From Chloroflexia bacterium (GTDB lineage Bacteria > Chloroflexota > Chloroflexia > Thermomicrobiales > JALYUS01): DNA of 6,892 nt. The position numbers and the translations under genes were made by a program. Below the pieces are notes generated by a model. The model did no database searches. It saw only the letters and a list, made by a program, of their open reading frames with translations, and was not told where the DNA came from. Shown here piece by piece: positions 5,918-6,892 of this stretch. The stretch lies in the NCBI GenBank assembly GCA_025924435.1, contig JAICIL010000241.1, positions 1-6,892 on the forward strand. Reading direction: 5' to 3'. Position 1 is the first letter of the stretch. Every line of letters starts with the position of its first letter.

Positions 5918-6052
5918 ACCTAACCCCCGGCCCCCTTCCCGGCGCGGGAAGGGGGAGTGAGGCTCCGAGAAATTGGGGTGTTATCGGGAACGCCGCGATA
6001 TTGCAGCAAGACCCCTCCCCCTTCCTCGCGGGAAGGGGGCCGGGGGTTAGGT
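5918..6052. repeat. 135-bp inverted-repeat element with perfect 24-bp arms
   Basis: The left arm (5918-5941, starting ACCTAACCCCCGGCCCCC) and right arm (6029-6052) are exact reverse complements over 24 bp. Each arm also forms its own local hairpin: 5931-5941 with 5945-5955 (11 bp, loop GCG) and 6017-6025 with 6031-6039 (9 bp, loop TCGCG). The 87-bp interior has no ORF. A degenerate relative lies at 1558-1688. The element fills the space between the convergent coxC and hydrolase stops. Structure suggests a nonautonomous MITE-like or REP-like repeat; I see no target-site duplication and no transposase. Confidence 0.8.
5931..5955 (+). terminator. Strong GC hairpin, probable end of the cox transcript
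   Basis: CCCCCTTCCCG pairs perfectly with CGGGAAGGGGG around a 3-nt loop (GCG), 17 nt after the coxC stop. There is no following T-run, so it is not a textbook intrinsic terminator. Being part of the inverted-repeat element, and with a second stem at 6017-6039 facing the convergent gene, it could stop or stabilise transcripts from both sides. Role inferred from position and structure. Confidence 0.45.
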
Positions 6053-6055
6053 CAA

Positions 6056-6892
6056 TCAGGTCAAGTATTTCTTGAACCAACCGAGCGTGCGCGTCCATGC
6101 TTCCATCGCGGAGGCGGGGACATAGCCGAAGCCGTTCGCGAAGGGACGCGTGTCGTTGTTGAAGGCGTGGCCGGTATTCTCGAAGACCTTGAAGTCCAGC
6201 GGTTTGCCGGAGGCCTTCGCCGCCGCCTCGAAGGCCGGGATGCCCTGCGACAACTGATCGAGCGCGCCGTAATTGCCCATCAGGGGGCAAGTGAGGCTGG
6301 CGGCCTCCTTCGTCGGGTCCACGCGACCCGGCGCATTGTTGGTGCTCAGTTGCCCGTAGAAGGCGACCGCGGCATCCAACCCCTTCACCTTCTCCGCCGA
6401 GATGATGACGATCCGGCCGCCGAAGCAGAATCCGGTGATCCCCACCTTCGGCGCGCCGACGTCCGTGCCGCGCAGATAGGTGACCGCCGCCGAGACATCG
6501 CTGAGCATCTGCTCGTCGGTCAGGCGGCCGATGGCGGCGGTGGAATCCTGCGGGGTGTTGAAGGCCATCGTCCCGCCCTCGCGCGAGAGCAGGTCCACCC
6601 CGAGGCCGACGTACCCTTCCTTGGCGAGGCGGCGCGTCACATCCTTGATGTGATCCGTCAGCCCCATGTTTTCGTGGATGACGACCACGCCGGGGAAGGG
6701 GCCGGTGCCCGTTTTCGGGCGTGCCTCGTAGGCGATGATGTCCGCCGTGCCGTTCTTGAACTGCACCATTTTGGCGCTCACCGCGCTCTCCGCCACGCCG
6801 GTCGCGACCGGCGTGCCCGCGGCGGCCACGGCGGAACCGGAGGTCGTCGTGCCCGCCGGGGCGGCGGCGGAACTCGCGGGCCGCGTACCGGC
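6056..6892 (-). CDS. Dienelactone hydrolase family protein, partial (N-terminus beyond window), probably exported
   Basis: Alpha/beta-hydrolase fold enzyme of the carboxymethylenebutenolidase family, acting on ester or lactone bonds; the true substrate is unknown. The stop is TGA at 6058-6056, and the frame is open to the window edge (278 visible codons). The catalytic Cys is in GITGFCFGGR (codon 6427-6425), the Asp in GNYGALDQL (6259-6257) and the His in TGHAFNND (6169-6167). The Glu of VVVIHENMGL (6673-6671) matches the one that activates the Cys in the family. This core, from about MVQFKNGTADIIAYEARP, has the usual length. Before it lies an Ala/Ser/Thr/Gly/Pro-rich linker reaching the edge, typical of a stretch after a signal peptide or lipobox, so export is likely. 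A GTG at 6829 lies within that linker and is probably not the start. Convergent to the cox operon and not functionally linked by sequence. Confidence 0.9.
   Translation of the reverse strand, partial: AGTRPASSAAAPAGTTTSGSAVAAAGTPVATGVAESAVSAKMVQFKNGTADIIAYEARPKTGTGPFPGVVVIHENMGLTDHIKDVTRRLAKEGYVGLGVDLLSREGGTMAFNTPQDSTAAIGRLTDEQMLSDVSAAVTYLRGTDVGAPKVGITGFCFGGRIVIISAEKVKGLDAAVAFYGQLSTNNAPGRVDPTKEAASLTCPLMGNYGALDQLSQGIPAFEAAAKASGKPLDFKVFENTGHAFNNDTRPFANGFGYVPASAMEAWTRTLGWFKKYLT

Noticed and set aside
1558..6052. The two repeats as ends of a composite transposon carrying the cox operon
   Set aside because: No transposase, no target-site duplication at the outer edges, and unequal decay of the two copies; more likely independent dispersed repeats.

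Overview
The window most likely comes from a high-GC member of the Chloroflexota, perhaps near the Thermomicrobia. The reasons are strongly GC-ending codons, an ECF sigma factor with the 'FRGG-FRAWLLRIVTN' signature I associate with that phylum, a caa3-type oxidase locus, and intergenic C/G-rich inverted repeats and heptamer repeats of the kind seen in such genomes. This is a judgement from style, not from a database search; another deep-branching high-GC phylum is possible.

Layout, left to right. Positions 1-1373 hold a minus-strand pair: an ECF sigma factor (726-1373), then a membrane anti-sigma factor (659 down to the window edge, C-terminus missing). A 505-bp divergent intergenic region (1374-1878) follows. 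It holds a canonical G-quadruplex motif in the sigma leader, a degenerate copy of a ~131-bp inverted-repeat element, and a near-consensus promoter (TTGACA, 17 bp, TATCAT) facing the next operon. Positions 1879-5913 are a four-gene plus-strand terminal oxidase operon: coxB (subunit II fused to cytochrome c, lipoprotein-anchored), coxA (subunit I), a small membrane gene with a His-rich N-terminus, a two-helix hairpin and a PRC-barrel/DUF2171-like tail, and coxC (five-helix subunit III). The coxA-small gene junction is an island of 7-bp repeats. The gap after coxC is almost wholly filled by a second, near-perfect copy of the inverted-repeat element (24-bp perfect arms). Beyond it, convergent on the minus strand, is a dienelactone hydrolase family gene whose N-terminus lies outside the window.

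How it fits together: CoxB takes electrons into its own haem c, passes them to CuA, and then to haem a and the haem a3/CuB site in CoxA, where oxygen is reduced. CoxA has both the D- and K-channel residues of A1-type proton-pumping oxidases. CoxC stabilises the core. The third gene is probably an accessory or subunit IV-like component, and its soluble C-terminal barrel is the least ordinary protein feature here. The sigma/anti-sigma pair may or may not control the oxidase; the sequence gives adjacency only.

I found no convincing new defence, mobile or CRISPR system. The best second-look items are the fused third oxidase gene, the anti-sigma factor that has lost its zinc ligands, the paired inverted-repeat elements, the heptamer island that contains a false start codon, and the G-quadruplex/leader-ORF arrangement before the sigma gene.
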